64,000 nucleotides of DNA from Sphingorhabdus sp. 109. Lineage in GTDB: Bacteria; Pseudomonadota; Alphaproteobacteria; Sphingomonadales; Sphingomonadaceae. The notes beneath the pieces are model-generated. The model did not search any database. It had not been told where the DNA came from and saw nothing but the letters and a program-made list of their open reading frames with translations. Shown one piece after another: positions 7,928-17,287 of this stretch; positions within the stretch are counted from its first letter, which is position 1, and the number at the start of each line of letters is the position of its first letter. A program made the position numbers and the translations under genes. The stretch lies in the NCBI RefSeq assembly GCF_902506555.1, contig NZ_LR732707.1, positions 1,300,803 to 1,364,802 of the forward strand. The letters run 5' to 3'.

Positions 7928-9721
7928 ATGCTTGCTGTTCTCGCGCCTCATTCTCCTGCCCTCGTCGCCCTGATCCTGTTTCTGTTGTTGATCGCCTTTG
8001 CGACCGAAATCCGCCCGCCGGAGGTCACCGCCATCGGAGCAGCCGGCCTTCTGCTCGTGCTCGGCCTGATCTCGACCGACGACATATTGGTGGCGATGAG
8101 CAACCCTGCCCCGCTGACCATCGCCGCGATGTTCATCATTTCCGGAGCACTGGTCAGGACCGGAACGCTGGAGGCTTTTGCGCTCAGGGTGACTGGTCTT
8201 GCCAAAGCGTCCCCAGTGCTTGCGACCGGATTGCTCCTGGTCGCAATTGCCATCTTGTCAGGTTTTACCAACAATACACCGCTGGTCATGATGATGATTC
8301 CGATCGGAATAACCCTGGCGAAAGAACTCGGTGACCGTCCCTCCAAAATATTGATGCCGATATCTTTCGCCGCCATTCTGGGCGGTACCTGCACCCTGAT
8401 CGGCACCTCGACCAACATTCTGGTCGATGGTGTCGCCCAGAAAAACGGCATGACCGGTTTTTCGATCTTCGAGATCGCACCAGCAGGAATCATCATCGCC
8501 ATCGTTGGCGTCACCTATCTCGCATTGACCCGGCGGTTTCTGCCGGATCGAGATACGATGTCCTCTCTGCTGGATGAGAACGAAAGCAAACGCTATACAA
8601 TGTCGATCTTCATCGGGGTAACGTCACCCTATCTGGGCCAGATTGCGAGCGATATCGATCTCTTCCGCAGCGGCGAACGGCGACTGGTCGACGTCATCCG
8701 CAACGATGCGCCGGTCCGGACAGCGCTTTCGGAATATATGCTCCGGCAAGGCGATGTTCTGGTACTGAACACCCATGAAACAGACGTGATGACCATTCGT
8801 GAACGCGGTAAATTGCCACTGATCAATAGCGATGACCCGTACCGTTTCGTACCGATGTCCTCGCACCGGTCGATGATGGCAGAAATATTATTGCTCCCCG
8901 GCGCACATCTGATCGGCCAGACGCTGAAGGAGGCAGCCCTGTCGCAACGCTATGGAGTCCAGCCCATCGCCATGCATCGCAGAGGCAGCAAGCTACCCGA
9001 ACAATATGACAGCACCAAATTGCAGGTCGGCGACACTCTCTTGCTGGAGGGTGCGAAGACAAATATTCGCCGGTTGGTCCAGGGCGAAAATCTGATGAAT
9101 GTCAGCGAACCCAAAACACGCGGATATCGTCGTCACAAGGCGCCGATCGCCATCGCCGTCATTCTTGCAGCGGTATTTGCCGCCGCGCTCGACATCATGC
9201 CGATTGCCGGCCTGGCAGTGCTTGGCATGGCCGCTGTGCTGGTCACCCGCTGTATCGAACCGGACGAAGCATTTGCTTCGGTCGACTGGCGAATCATCGG
9301 CCTGATTGTCGCCATGCTGGCGATTGGCACGGCCCTTGAAAACGCCGGCCTGGTCGAGATGCTGGTCCAAGCAGCAACGCCTTGGCTTTCCGGATTCCCG
9401 CCAGTCTACGCGTTGGCGGCCATCTACCTGCTCAGCTTGCTGTTGACCGAACTGGTCACCAATAATGCGGTCGCCGTCGTTGTTACCCCAATTGCTATCC
9501 AGCTCGCCATTTCCCTGGGCGTCGATCCCCGCCCCTTCGTTGTCGCTGTGATGTTCGCCGCCAGTGCCAGCTTTCTCACTCCGATCGGCTATCAGACCAA
9601 TACGCTCGTCTACAGCGCCGGCGGTTATCGTTTCCTCGATTTTGCCCGCTACGGCCTGCCGTTGACACTGGTCATCGCGGTCACCTCGATCACAATCATC
9701 CCGCTCATCTGGCCATTGTAA
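7928..9721 (+). CDS. SLC13/DASS-type permease with two RCK_C (TrkA-C) domains
   Basis: About 597 residues. Multiple transmembrane helices flank a cytoplasmic insert at about 205-385. That insert has two TrkA-C/RCK_C-like repeats, seen in the paired segments ending RQGDVLVL and QVGDTLLLEG. The two transmembrane halves carry the repeated substrate-site motifs NNTPLVMMMIP and NNAVAVVVTPIA, and TSTNI precedes a re-entrant loop. Members move anions (sulfate, dicarboxylates, citrate), but the substrate cannot be named. ATG at 7928 is preferred over TTG at 7925. The gene is monocistronic, with 246 bp of unassigned DNA upstream. Confidence 0.85.
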   Translation: MLAVLAPHSPALVALILFLLLIAFATEIRPPEVTAIGAAGLLLVLGLISTDDILVAMSNPAPLTIAAMFIISGALVRTGTLEAFALRVTGLAKASPVLATGLLLVAIAILSGFTNNTPLVMMMIPIGITLAKELGDRPSKILMPISFAAILGGTCTLIGTSTNILVDGVAQKNGMTGFSIFEIAPAGIIIAIVGVTYLALTRRFLPDRDTMSSLLDENESKRYTMSIFIGVTSPYLGQIASDIDLFRSGERRLVDVIRNDAPVRTALSEYMLRQGDVLVLNTHETDVMTIRERGKLPLINSDDPYRFVPMSSHRSMMAEILLLPGAHLIGQTLKEAALSQRYGVQPIAMHRRGSKLPEQYDSTKLQVGDTLLLEGAKTNIRRLVQGENLMNVSEPKTRGYRRHKAPIAIAVILAAVFAAALDIMPIAGLAVLGMAAVLVTRCIEPDEAFASVDWRIIGLIVAMLAIGTALENAGLVEMLVQAATPWLSGFPPVYALAAIYLLSLLLTELVTNNAVAVVVTPIAIQLAISLGVDPRPFVVAVMFAASASFLTPIGYQTNTLVYSAGGYRFLDFARYGLPLTLVIAVTSITIIPLIWPL

Positions 9722-9824
9722 CAAGACAGGCACCCGGAAAATCCGGCGGGAAAAGCTTGTCGAGCGCAGGTCCAAAGTTCGTCAAAGTTCAGGCCAAGAA
9801 CACTGTTTCGCGCGATTGATGCAT

Positions 9825-10604
9825 TCAATCCCTGTCGCCAGTTTCATCATTCCTATCAGAGACTTGAAGCTTACTTGCGGTAAGCCTTGTTAACTGATGG
9901 TCACGGATCGCCGCATCTTCTTCGCCAGTCCCGTCCTGACGCTGCCAATGGGGCAGTTCGCCGTCCATGATATCGGCAATCTCCAGCGCGTCGTCGAGCG
10001 CTTCGGACGAGAGCAATTTTTCCGGTGCGGCCGGCGGTTCGGGACCAAGGAGCTTCAGCGCCTCGGCCACCGGCGGCTGCGCGGGGACGGTTGCCGCCCC
10101 CTCTCCGGCGGCGCGGCCATCGCGGTTGCCGTGGCGATAGCGGTCCGGCGCGTGGGCGCGGATCAGGAACATTAACAGTCGGTCGTTATATTTGCGCTTG
10201 GTGTAAAGATGTCGGCCCTCCTTATCGACTATCACATCATCGACGCCGTTGATCGCCCGGTCAAAGGCAATATCGATCAACCGCCGGGATGCCGCCGCCA
10301 GCGCCGCGTCCCAGGCCGCCGCAAAACCCTCAGCCCCCGGTGCCCGTCGCAGCGTATAAGCGGCCCTGTCCGACATCCCGACACTGCGCGCCGCCTCCGC
10401 CACCACCCCACAATCCGCCAGCGCCCCGATAAAGGCGCGCTGTTTTTCGGGCGTCCAGCCATCCTTGCGGCGCTTGCGGAGCACCGGCACCCAGTCATAG
10501 GCGGCGGGGTCGTGGCCGTGGGCGTCCAATTGGGGGGCGTCCAACTGGGATGCGTCGGGAGTAGTGGTAGTGGGTGTGGTTTGGGGGGAGGGCTTCTCTG
10601 TCAT
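9825..10604 (-). CDS. HTH-containing conserved protein of unknown function
   Basis: 259 residues. The N terminus is Thr/Pro-rich with a short repeat (SQLDA, PQLDA). Residues about 48-85 form a helix-turn-helix resembling small terminase/resolvase folds (TPEKQRAFIGALADCG, then AARSVGMSDRAAYTLRR). A basic/aromatic patch (RYRHGNRDG) follows, and the C terminus is acidic and probably disordered. Proteins of this shape are frequent single genes in sphingomonad chromosomes, and no phage genes lie nearby, so I do not call it a terminase. A DNA-binding role is inferred from the HTH only. Confidence 0.65.
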   Translation of the reverse strand: MTEKPSPQTTPTTTTPDASQLDAPQLDAHGHDPAAYDWVPVLRKRRKDGWTPEKQRAFIGALADCGVVAEAARSVGMSDRAAYTLRRAPGAEGFAAAWDAALAAASRRLIDIAFDRAINGVDDVIVDKEGRHLYTKRKYNDRLLMFLIRAHAPDRYRHGNRDGRAAGEGAATVPAQPPVAEALKLLGPEPPAAPEKLLSSEALDDALEIADIMDGELPHWQRQDGTGEEDAAIRDHQLTRLTASKLQVSDRNDETGDRD

Positions 10605-10794
10605 GGGCAGAGCTTAACCTATTTGGTTGGTTGTAGGAAAGAGTTTGTGCGTTTGGGAATTATTCGTGACGAGCTTTGGGGCTTACTATTTGCGGTCTTG
10701 ATCTTTCTGGCGGGAGTTGGGCCGATAGCCAAATGTCCGGCTTTGAGCCTGTAAGACAAAAATCCGCCATTGAATCAAGCGGTGCGATCAGTGA

Positions 10795-12384
10795 CTACCT
10801 CCTTGACCTTTTCTGACGCTTGCGGTTCTTCCAATCCATTCGCAGTCCCAAAATAGCCATGAAGACGATCAACGCGATCACAAAACCGCCGATTACCGCA
10901 TTCAGTCCCAACCGCCCTATCGGGAACAGGAAGTTCCACTTGTGGACCATGCTGAAGACGAGCCGTTCGGGTTTCTCCCAGTCAGCCACGCGATCAACGA
11001 GCACGCCGGATGCGGTGTCGACAAACAATGTCGCGTTGACGGGTTCGGCATAGTCAATGCGCCAGACCGGCAAGCGCTTGTTCCGGAAATCATATTCATC
11101 ACTGAACCGAGTGACCAGTTCCATGCTGGTGACGGCGCCATCGCGTGCCCCGGAAAAACGGCGGGCAATCGATAGCGCGATATCAGGGTCACCCTCTGGA
11201 GTAACTTCGCCGGTTGCTGCGTCTATATAGATCGCAGAAGCATCGGGCTTGATACCGGTGAACCGTGCTTCGCGAATTTCGGCATCGGTCGTGGGTGTAG
11301 GGTGCCCCGGTTCGGTAGAAGCAAAGCTGACATTTAAACTGTGACCGTGCTCTCCATGATCATGGTCGCCGCCGCCCATTGTGCTTCTGGTAGATGCCAG
11401 GCCGATACGATACAGAGCTTGCCGGTCTGCGCCTTCCACGAGCGAAACCGAAGCAATGTCGCGATCTGCACTCAAGGCAGCCCAATCCCGCTCGACTGGC
11501 CATGCGCCTCTCGCAACATTGACCGGTTGACCCATGAGCAGCTGACTGCCAGGCGGCACCAGCGCCGATTGCACCAGATGATAGATACCGCTCGCCGAAA
11601 ACATGATGAGCGGAAGCGCGAGTATGTAACTCATGGCACGGTGCCAACCTTTGCTACCGGGAATATGTTTCTTTCGACGTACGGTTAGCAGCATCACAAT
11701 TCCTGTCAGCGCGAGCGCAAACAGACTCCCCACCATCAGCGCGATCACGAAGACGCGCAGCCAGTCCATACCCTCCGGCACCCATTCCCAGGTGTGCAAG
11801 GCACGGAAGGCGGTCTGTAGTGCCTTCTTGGTACTATTGTTGACCGCCGCAAGACTTGATGTCTCGGTATGGACATAGGTGGTTAGCTGATCGTCGCCTT
11901 CAAACTCGATCTTCCAGACCGGCAGCAGGCGATTGACCCAGGGATAGTCTGCATCGAATTTAGTCTGGAGCGTTGCCGAGATGATCGCTCGGTCGGTCGC
12001 AAGGTAGTGACGCGCGAGGAACTCTGCCTGCTGGCGATCGCCATCGGCTAACTCAATCCCGTCGGATGGCTGGAAGTAGCGTCGTGGCGCCAGCGGTTCT
12101 TCGGTGACCTGCCACAGCGCAGTGCCATCCGCTGCCGGAACAGTTTTAACCGCGACAGCTTCAGTGATTCCGTTTGCCGCCAACGTTTCGGTAATCGGCC
12201 GTGCTTGGGTCAGTTCGATAGCCGCCGCAGGTGGCATGAACTGTCCCTGTTGAGGCCCAAACAGAACCATCGCGATATGTGTGAGGCCCGAAAGACCCCA
12301 TGCAAGCAGGCTAAATCCGCCGATCAGCGCCAGCCAGCGATGTTTCGAATTGGACCAGCGCGCGCTCTTGTTTTTGAATGACAT
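10795..12384 (-). CDS. PepSY-domain membrane protein, partner of the TonB receptor
   Basis: 529 residues from ATG at 12384, which has GGAGCGGAAAAA just upstream. There are four transmembrane helices: one N-terminal (LIGGFSLLAWGLSGLTH), two central and one C-terminal (VIGGFVIALIVFMAILGL). Large periplasmic PepSY segments lie between them. A His/Asp-rich stretch (GGGDHDHGEHGHS) at about residue 370 could bind metal. PepSY-TM proteins encoded with TonB-dependent receptors act in siderophore or metal uptake, often as reductases or assembly factors. The start is 13 nt past the receptor stop, so the two are co-transcribed. An internal RKKHIPGSKGWHR follows the third helix. Confidence 0.85.
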   Translation of the reverse strand: MSFKNKSARWSNSKHRWLALIGGFSLLAWGLSGLTHIAMVLFGPQQGQFMPPAAAIELTQARPITETLAANGITEAVAVKTVPAADGTALWQVTEEPLAPRRYFQPSDGIELADGDRQQAEFLARHYLATDRAIISATLQTKFDADYPWVNRLLPVWKIEFEGDDQLTTYVHTETSSLAAVNNSTKKALQTAFRALHTWEWVPEGMDWLRVFVIALMVGSLFALALTGIVMLLTVRRKKHIPGSKGWHRAMSYILALPLIMFSASGIYHLVQSALVPPGSQLLMGQPVNVARGAWPVERDWAALSADRDIASVSLVEGADRQALYRIGLASTRSTMGGGDHDHGEHGHSLNVSFASTEPGHPTPTTDAEIREARFTGIKPDASAIYIDAATGEVTPEGDPDIALSIARRFSGARDGAVTSMELVTRFSDEYDFRNKRLPVWRIDYAEPVNATLFVDTASGVLVDRVADWEKPERLVFSMVHKWNFLFPIGRLGLNAVIGGFVIALIVFMAILGLRMDWKNRKRQKRSRR

Positions 12385-12397
12385 TTTTTCCGCTCCT

Positions 12398-14551
12398 TCA
12401 AAACCGTACCCGGATGCCGCCAAAAAAAGCGCGCCCCTGACCCGGTGTATAGATTGCCGAGTTCGAGATTGACTGGTCAGCAACCGTGGTCAGGTTCGAG
12501 ATAAAGACCCTGTCGAAAAGATTCTCGACCGAGCCGAACATCTCGAAATCCTTGAAAACTGTAAAACCAGCGGTCAATTGGACGGTCTCGTAGCCGGGAG
12601 CTCGCTGGGTGTTGGCATAGTCTGCCCAGGGTCCATCGGGAATGAAACGCAGGGTGGTCGAGAGATACCACTTGTCGATCTGATCGAACCGCGCTTCGGC
12701 AATTAACGTGTGCTGGGGGACTCCGGCTAGTTGATTGTCGCCATAGATCGGATCGTCATCGAAAACGAAATCGCTGAACGTGTATGCTACGGAAAGTCGG
12801 AGCGATTGGCCGCGCGTCTCGAGATATTTGCGCGCCGGCCTCACATCGATGCCGAATTCAAGCCCTTGATGAATGGTCCGGTCCCCATTCCCAGTCACAG
12901 TGACAAAGCCGCTGGCGGCCGGAACCGTAAAATCGAGGAATTCATTCTCAAGCTCGGCGCGATAGGCCGCAACATCCCAGGAAAAGATACCAGATTGACC
13001 GCGTGTGCCTATCTCGAAAACGGTTGCACGCTGCTCTTCGAGTGGCGCGAACGGGAACGCGCCGCCTGCCGTCAAGTCCGAGAGGCTCGGCGGCTCGAAA
13101 CTGCGGTTGATGTTGCCAAACACCTGAATATTCTCGGACAGATCGAGCAGCAAGCCTATACGGGGGTTGAACTGGTCGAACTCCCCGCGTCCGGTCACCG
13201 TGTTGAGGATCGCTTCGACATCTCGCATGGCGCGCGCATATTGTCCGCCTGCGATTACCGTTACCGCGTCAGTAAGACCAAGATCGAGTTGCGCGTAAGT
13301 CATCAACAATGATGAATCCTGGTCGGAGCGAGAAGTCAGGACACCGCGTTCGCCCGAAAGATTTTCGAAGACCTGAGCGTCATTGCTGCCAAATGCATAG
13401 GTTGCACCGATCTGCCAGCGGCTTTGCGGGGCCAAAAACGGCAGATCACCCTTCAGTCGTATTGATCCACCTATCTCGTCCTCGCCTTGTACGATAACTC
13501 CCGCAAAACGGGTGATTGCGTGGTCTAGCGAGCGGCGCGAATACCATGCGCCGAGTTCTAGTTCCGCTCCGCCTAGATCGATCACCGTAAGGTTGGAGAT
13601 GCGAACAACATTCAGGTTGCGATCCCAGTCATCAGCCACAGGACCAGAATCGAGAACCGTTACTGGACCTCCCGGAAAAAATGGCCCGATCGTCACGGGG
13701 CGCCCGGCCGCGCGCGGATCGGCGAGCGCGTCTTCGAGCGTGAGCGATCCTGCCAACTCGAAATTGTCAGACAGGGCAGTGACATAAAAGCGTGTCTCGA
13801 TGTTGTCGGCGATTTGCCAACCCAAATTGCCATGGCCATAGATGCTTTTCACATTGCTATGTTCGCGATAGCCGTTACTGGCAAGACCGGTCACACCGAT
13901 CCAGTAATCGGTCTCCGCACCCTTGCCGGCGATCGAAGCGTTGGCTCTAAAAGTTCCGAAGCTGCCACTCTCGGCTCGCAAGGAAACCGGCGCACGTGCA
14001 GTCCGTCCGGTCGGGCTTGAGACATTGACTGCTCCGCCGAGTTGCATCGATCCGTATCGCAGGCCGTTAGCTCCTTTGAAGACTTCTATATAATGTACGG
14101 TGAGCGGGTCGATCTCTTGAAATTCGGTATTGCCAGCCGCACGACTGATTGGCACGCCATCGCGCAAAACCATCAATCCGCGCCGCTCAAAGCTCGAGTT
14201 AAGACCAGATCCACGAATCGAGATTCGGCTTTCCCGCTGGGCGCTAGTGTCGGCGAAGACACCAGGTGTAAGCTCAAGCGTATCGCCGATGCTCTGGGCG
14301 AAGATATCGACAAAACCTTCATCCTCGACCAAACCGATCGCGCCGGGAACGCGTTGAAGTTCGGCACGCGCGTCTTCAATTGATGGCGAGGTAAGAGTGC
14401 CATCGCGGCTGCCGGTAACGATGATCTCTTCTTGGCGCTGGCCAATGCCTTGCGCGAACGCCGGGTTCGCTGCTGCACTAGCATATAACGCGAATAAGCT
14501 TGTTCTGAGCAGCCGACGGCGCTTGGATGCAAAACTGGGCTGGGGTGACAT
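12398..14551 (-). CDS. TonB-dependent outer-membrane receptor
   Basis: 717 residues. The signal peptide (to about residue 34, AFAQ) is followed by a TonB-box-like EEIIVTGSR. The plug domain carries SRISIRGSGLNSSF, RDGVPI and YIEVFKGANGLRYGSMQLGGAVNV. The beta-barrel runs to the C-terminal GGIRVRF with terminal Phe, as expected for BAM insertion. It imports a scarce ligand using TonB energy. The plug resembles ferric-siderophore receptors, while the DUF2946 gene upstream hints at copper, so the ligand is open. The ATG has AGGAATATTATC upstream. Operon with the PepSY gene. Confidence 0.9.
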   Translation of the reverse strand: MSPQPSFASKRRRLLRTSLFALYASAAANPAFAQGIGQRQEEIIVTGSRDGTLTSPSIEDARAELQRVPGAIGLVEDEGFVDIFAQSIGDTLELTPGVFADTSAQRESRISIRGSGLNSSFERRGLMVLRDGVPISRAAGNTEFQEIDPLTVHYIEVFKGANGLRYGSMQLGGAVNVSSPTGRTARAPVSLRAESGSFGTFRANASIAGKGAETDYWIGVTGLASNGYREHSNVKSIYGHGNLGWQIADNIETRFYVTALSDNFELAGSLTLEDALADPRAAGRPVTIGPFFPGGPVTVLDSGPVADDWDRNLNVVRISNLTVIDLGGAELELGAWYSRRSLDHAITRFAGVIVQGEDEIGGSIRLKGDLPFLAPQSRWQIGATYAFGSNDAQVFENLSGERGVLTSRSDQDSSLLMTYAQLDLGLTDAVTVIAGGQYARAMRDVEAILNTVTGRGEFDQFNPRIGLLLDLSENIQVFGNINRSFEPPSLSDLTAGGAFPFAPLEEQRATVFEIGTRGQSGIFSWDVAAYRAELENEFLDFTVPAASGFVTVTGNGDRTIHQGLEFGIDVRPARKYLETRGQSLRLSVAYTFSDFVFDDDPIYGDNQLAGVPQHTLIAEARFDQIDKWYLSTTLRFIPDGPWADYANTQRAPGYETVQLTAGFTVFKDFEMFGSVENLFDRVFISNLTTVADQSISNSAIYTPGQGRAFFGGIRVRF

Positions 14552-14756
14552 GATAATATTCCTGTGTTCTGGAAATCAGCCCATCTGTCGCGCGAACTTA
14601 CCGAGCGAGACTTCCGGGCTTTCGTAGCATTCGATGCTGGACTAAAGTTCGCCGTCGCGGTCATCAGACAGACAGCAGCGGTTTGGTCGATCGCTAGCCG
14701 CTCGGCGGACCCTACCGCCAGGGCGATCGGTCGAGGCGACAAATCAGATCAGATTG

Positions 14757-15161
14757 TCAGGCTACTGCCGGTGGGCCGCGCAGCGGCGGACGAAGATAGA
14801 AGAATTGCAGATTCGACTGGCGCTGCAACGGCGCGAGGCCGAGGACCAGAATGAATGCAAAAGCCATCATCAGGAGGATTTCATCAGCACCGCCCGTTGC
14901 GACCTTGGCCAGTCCGGAGAAAGCGCAATGCTCCCCTTTGTTCGCGCTGTTGGAATGTTCGCTTTCCTTGCCGGGGATGACCAATTGCAAGGTCTTACCG
15001 TCGCCACTGCCATCGGAGCAGAACGTTATCGTCAGCAACCGGTCATTGGAATCGGAGATCATGAAACCAGACGGAACAACGGCCTTAATGCAGAACGCCA
15101 GCAAAAGCAGCGCTAGTGCAACATGGCGGTGATCCCGAATCAAGGCTCGCAAACAAGTCAT
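14757..15161 (-). CDS. DUF2946-family membrane/periplasmic protein
   Basis: 134 residues. An N-terminal hydrophobic segment (VALALLLLAFCIKAVVPSG) is followed by a periplasmic part with FCSDG and GEHCAFSG, whose Cys and His residues could bind metal. A second hydrophobic segment (LLMMAFAFILVLG) follows, and the C-terminal RPPLRGPPA tail is characteristic of the family. DUF2946 proteins often occur beside copper-linked TonB receptors. It lies 205 bp upstream of the receptor on the same strand; that gap holds no gene, so the two may be separately or jointly transcribed. Confidence 0.75.
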   Translation of the reverse strand: MTCLRALIRDHRHVALALLLLAFCIKAVVPSGFMISDSNDRLLTITFCSDGSGDGKTLQLVIPGKESEHSNSANKGEHCAFSGLAKVATGGADEILLMMAFAFILVLGLAPLQRQSNLQFFYLRPPLRGPPAVA

Positions 15162-15495
15162 CTACACCGCTCTCTAAAGTTGAACAGAAACATTGTCAGC
15201 AGTCATTTGAGGCCAGCTTACCACCGTCCGCTGCCGGTCGCCGGGCGCCGTCAACCGATTGACTGAGATTGGGGCGCTTAACGGTCAGCCAGCCAGCCTC
15301 GATAAAAGAGCAGAGCCACTGTAATTTTATTTACATGTTAACACCAAATATGCCGTCTGCCCCGACAATCACACACGAAAATTGACAAATAGCACTCGCT
15401 ATAACCCCGAAACTCCGCCAAACACTCTTCCAGAAGCTGAAAATCTTTTGACAGCCCATCTTATTTCAACCCCTCCCCAGTGAAGGAAGAGCAAC
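15162..15495. other. Intergenic region upstream of isocitrate lyase
   Basis: 334 bp with no open gene on either strand. It is AT-rich between about 15315 and 15410 and should hold the divergent promoters of aceA and the DUF2946 gene. TTGACA (15382) and TATAAC (15400) occur, but the 12-bp spacing is too short for a normal sigma-70 promoter. No riboswitch or repeat is seen. Confidence 0.5.
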
Positions 15496-17088
15496 ATGTC
15501 CTATCAAGATCTCAAGAACAACGCCGACAGCCTGATCAACAGCCAGAATGGTACATGGAGCGGCATCGACGCCGAGTCCGTTGCCCGCATGCAGTTGCAG
15601 AACCGGTTCAAGACCGGCCTCGACATCGCCAAATATACCGCCGCTATCATGCGCGAGGATATGGCCGCTTATGACGCCGACAGCTCCAAATATACCCAGT
15701 CGCTGGGTTGCTGGCACGGATTTATCGCGCAGCAGAAGATGATTTCGATCAAGAAGCATTTCGGCGATACCAAACGCCGCTATCTCTATCTGTCCGGCTG
15801 GATGGTTGCCGCACTGCGCAGCGAATTCGGCCCCCTGCCCGACCAGTCGATGCACGAAAAGACTTCGGTCCCTGCGCTGATCGAAGAGCTTTACACCTTC
15901 TTGCGTCAGGCCGACTCCCGTGAGCTGAACCTGTTGTTCCGCGATATTGATGCGGCGCGCGAAGCCGGCGATGCAGCGGCCGAGAAAGCGGCCATGGACA
16001 AGGTCGAGAATTTCCAGACCCATGTCGTTCCGATCATCGCCGATATCGACGCCGGTTTCGGTAATGCCGAGGCAACCTACCTGCTCGCCAAGAAGATGAT
16101 CGAAGCGGGTGCCTGCGCCCTGCAGATCGAAAACCAGGTTTCCGACGAAAAGCAGTGCGGCCATCAGGATGGCAAGGTTACCGTGCCGCACGAGGATTTT
16201 CTCGCGAAGATCCGCGCCTGCCGCTATGCTTTCCTCGAACTGGGCGTCACCGACGGCATCATCGTCACCCGCACCGACTCGCTCGGCGCCGGTCTGACCA
16301 AGCAGATCGCGGTGTCCAACGAACCGGGCGATCTCGGCGACCAGTATAACAGCTTCCTCGATTGCGAGGAAATTGACCCGGCCACCGCGAAGAACGGCGA
16401 CGTCATCATCAACCGCGATGGCAAGATGCTCCGTCCGAAGCGCCTCCCTTCCAACCTGTTCCAGTTCCGTCCCGGCACCGGCGAGGACCGTTGCGTTCTC
16501 GACAGCATCACCTCACTGCAAAATGGCGCCGATTTGCTGTGGATCGAAACCGAAAAGCCTCATGTCGAGCAGATTGCCGGCATGATGGACCGGGTCCGCG
16601 AAGTCGTTCCGAACGCGAAGCTGGTCTACAACAACTCGCCTTCGTTCAACTGGACGCTGAACTTCCGTCAGCAGGTTTATGACGCGATGGCCGCAGAAGG
16701 TCTCGACGTGTCCGAATATAATCGCGACGATCTGATGGATGCGAAATATGATGACACCGAACTGGGCGAAGCGGCTGACAAGCGCATCCGCACCTTCCAG
16801 GCCGATGGGTCGAAACGCGCGGGTATCTTCCATCACCTGATCACCCTGCCGACCTATCACACCGCAGCCCTGTCGACCGACAATCTGGCCAAGGAATATT
16901 TCGGCGACGCCGGCATGCTGGGCTACGTTCTCGGCGTCCAGCGCAAGGAAATCCGCGAAGGCATCGCTTGTGTGAAGCACCAGAACATGTCCGGCAGCGA
17001 TATTGGCGATGACCACAAGGAATATTTCGCCGGTGAAGCCGCTCTGAAAGCTGGCGGTGCGCAAAACACAATGAACCAGTTCGGATAA
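15496..17088 (+). CDS. aceA: Isocitrate lyase, long form
   Basis: 530 residues, matching the long ICL subfamily of Pseudomonas-type organisms rather than the 430-residue E. coli enzyme. It splits isocitrate into glyoxylate and succinate in the glyoxylate shunt, allowing growth on acetate or fatty acids. The active-site Cys221 lies in KQCGH, and IADIDAGFGN (181-190) supplies metal-binding acids. The C-terminal KHQNMSGSDIGDDH is typical of this subfamily. GAAGGAAGAG precedes the ATG. The gene is monocistronic; malate synthase is not in the window. It ends at a hairpin terminator. Confidence 0.96.
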   Translation: MSYQDLKNNADSLINSQNGTWSGIDAESVARMQLQNRFKTGLDIAKYTAAIMREDMAAYDADSSKYTQSLGCWHGFIAQQKMISIKKHFGDTKRRYLYLSGWMVAALRSEFGPLPDQSMHEKTSVPALIEELYTFLRQADSRELNLLFRDIDAAREAGDAAAEKAAMDKVENFQTHVVPIIADIDAGFGNAEATYLLAKKMIEAGACALQIENQVSDEKQCGHQDGKVTVPHEDFLAKIRACRYAFLELGVTDGIIVTRTDSLGAGLTKQIAVSNEPGDLGDQYNSFLDCEEIDPATAKNGDVIINRDGKMLRPKRLPSNLFQFRPGTGEDRCVLDSITSLQNGADLLWIETEKPHVEQIAGMMDRVREVVPNAKLVYNNSPSFNWTLNFRQQVYDAMAAEGLDVSEYNRDDLMDAKYDDTELGEAADKRIRTFQADGSKRAGIFHHLITLPTYHTAALSTDNLAKEYFGDAGMLGYVLGVQRKEIREGIACVKHQNMSGSDIGDDHKEYFAGEAALKAGGAQNTMNQFG

Positions 17089-17097
17089 TTCAGACGG

Positions 17098-17133
17098 GTC
17101 GGGTGCCCCATCCCCTTTCGGGGCATCCGACCA
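17098..17133 (+). terminator. Hairpin after aceA
   Basis: GTCGGGTGCCCC pairs with GGGGCATCCGAC (one G-U) around a short loop. The T-run after it is poor. A second inverted repeat, AGTTTTCCT-GGGG-AGGAAAAACT (17138-17161), follows and may assist. Confidence 0.6.
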
Positions 17134-17287
17134 AACCAGTTTTCCTGGGGAGGAAAAACTATCCGTCGGCAGCAATGCCGGCGGATTTTTTCTGTGTGGA
17201 CAAATGCCCCGAACGCCATCAGGATCGATCATCTCCGGTTAAGCCTGGTCCGCTTAGCCTGGGTTCGGTCTGGCAAATGGGGGCAGC

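Noticed and set aside
9825..10604. Prophage remnant based on terminase-like HTH
   Set aside because: No other phage genes, integrase or att repeats are nearby.
14173..14742. Minus-strand 189-codon frame around the TonB-receptor start
   Set aside because: It overlaps the signal peptide and plug of the receptor in another frame and shows no domain.
15382..15405. TTGACA ... TATAAC as an aceA promoter
   Set aside because: The spacer is 12 bp; sigma-70 promoters need about 16-18 bp.
17138..17161. AGTTTTCCT-GGGG-AGGAAAAACT palindrome as an operator
   Set aside because: It lies just after the aceA terminator and is more likely part of transcript termination; no regulator site is evident.
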